A stretch of 32,938 nt of DNA. Source: Mesorhizobium loti CJ3sym (GTDB lineage Bacteria > Pseudomonadota > Alphaproteobacteria > Rhizobiales > Rhizobiaceae). Shown here one piece after another: positions 32,678 to 32,938 of this stretch. Location of the stretch: NCBI RefSeq assembly GCF_000472785.1, contig NZ_AXAL01000045.1, positions 1 through 32,938 of the forward strand. Direction: 5' to 3'. Made by a program: the position numbers and the translations under genes. Each line of letters opens with the position of its first letter. The first letter of the stretch is position 1. A model generated the notes under the pieces. The model was not told where the DNA came from, did not search any database, and saw only the letters and a program-made list of their open reading frames with translations.

Positions 32678-32938
32678 TGGCCTGCTGCCGGTTTTTCGGA
32701 CACGAGGTTAAGCTAGCATAGCTTGTTCCTCGAACTCGACGGGGCTCAGATAGCCGAGCGTCGAGTGCCTTCGCCGAGGGTTATAGAAGCGCTCGATGTA
32801 ATCGAACACATCCGCCCTGGCGTCATCCCTCGTCCTGTAGACCTTGCGCGCCGTGCGCTCGGTCTTAAGCGACGAGAAGAAGCTCTCCATCGCAGCATTA
32901 TCCCAGACATTGCCCGACCTGCTCATTGAGCGGTGATG
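32678..32938 (-). mobile_element. IS3-family element, terminal part, running off the right edge
   Basis: The left boundary is placed at about 32678, where TGGCCTGCTGCCGG begins and is followed by TTTTTCGGACAC. From memory this resembles the terminal repeats of IS3 elements of the IS51 type. The transposase gene lies inside, pointing left, with its stop 30 bases from this end. The other end is outside the window, so completeness and target-site duplication cannot be judged. Confidence 0.65.
32708..32938 (-). CDS. IS3-family transposase OrfB, C-terminal part (partial)
   Basis: The minus-strand frame is open to the right edge and ends at 32708. It carries the end of the DDE core (RSGNVWDNAAMESFFSSLKT with the catalytic Glu, then TRDDARADVFDYIERFYNPR and RRHSTLGYLSPVEFE), unmistakable for IS3-family OrfB integrases. 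No frameshift is visible in the part present, so the element may be intact beyond the window. Confidence 0.92.
   Translation of the reverse strand, partial: HHRSMSRSGNVWDNAAMESFFSSLKTERTARKVYRTRDDARADVFDYIERFYNPRRRHSTLGYLSPVEFEEQAMLA

Overview
The window reads as a high-GC alphaproteobacterial accessory region, most likely from a Rhizobiales member such as Mesorhizobium or a close relative. This rests on the protein families (Ehu-type ABC importer, rhizobial-looking small proteins, IS6 and IS3 remnants, type I secretion with a large cadherin-like cargo) and the many decayed genes. No rRNA, tRNA, CRISPR array or replication origin was seen.

Left part (1-16.1 kb). A partial winged-helix protein enters from the left edge. 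Two closely related OmpR/PhoB-like proteins with degenerate receivers (763-1452 and 15407-16108, same strand) bracket a compact metabolic locus. Its first half is on the + strand: a PduX-like GHMP kinase, a cysteine-synthase-fold PLP enzyme, an MFS transporter and a GNAT acetyltransferase, then an operator-like palindrome and an MmgE/PrpD protein. Its second half is a tightly overlapping - strand operon: an Ehu-like (ectoine-type) ABC importer, a DoeB-like deacylase and a threonine-synthase-like PLP enzyme. A GntR/UTRA regulator and an M24 metallo-hydrolase diverge from it. Copies of one palindrome (consensus AGGTATAC-N3-GTATACCT) lie before the MmgE/PrpD gene and in the gap between the solute-binding protein and GntR genes, so GntR probably controls both arms. 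My inference is a small-molecule make-and-use locus: phosphorylate an amino acid, replace the phosphate, acetylate, export; then import, deacetylate and degrade. It resembles ectoine catabolism but lacks a DoeA-type hydrolase and an EctC-type cyclase.

Middle (16.1-28.1 kb). After a decayed stretch (unrecognised coding remnant, ScpB-like remnant, IS6-family transposase remnant) comes a type I secretion locus. It holds a very large cargo of up to 2039 residues (N,N-dimethylformamidase-large-subunit-like domain, Ig-like domain, four DUF4082 and five cadherin-like repeats), a 109-residue protein, an HlyB-like ABC exporter with an inactive peptidase-like domain, and an HlyD-like adaptor. No TolC gene is present.

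Right part (28.1-32.9 kb). This is a graveyard of fragments: a carboxymuconolactone-decarboxylase tail, a frameshifted hexapeptide acetyltransferase, an intact small XRE repressor, an XRE gene with an in-frame amber codon, a DUF2188-like piece, small unknown proteins, and an IS3-family element running off the right edge that appears to cut a small unknown gene.
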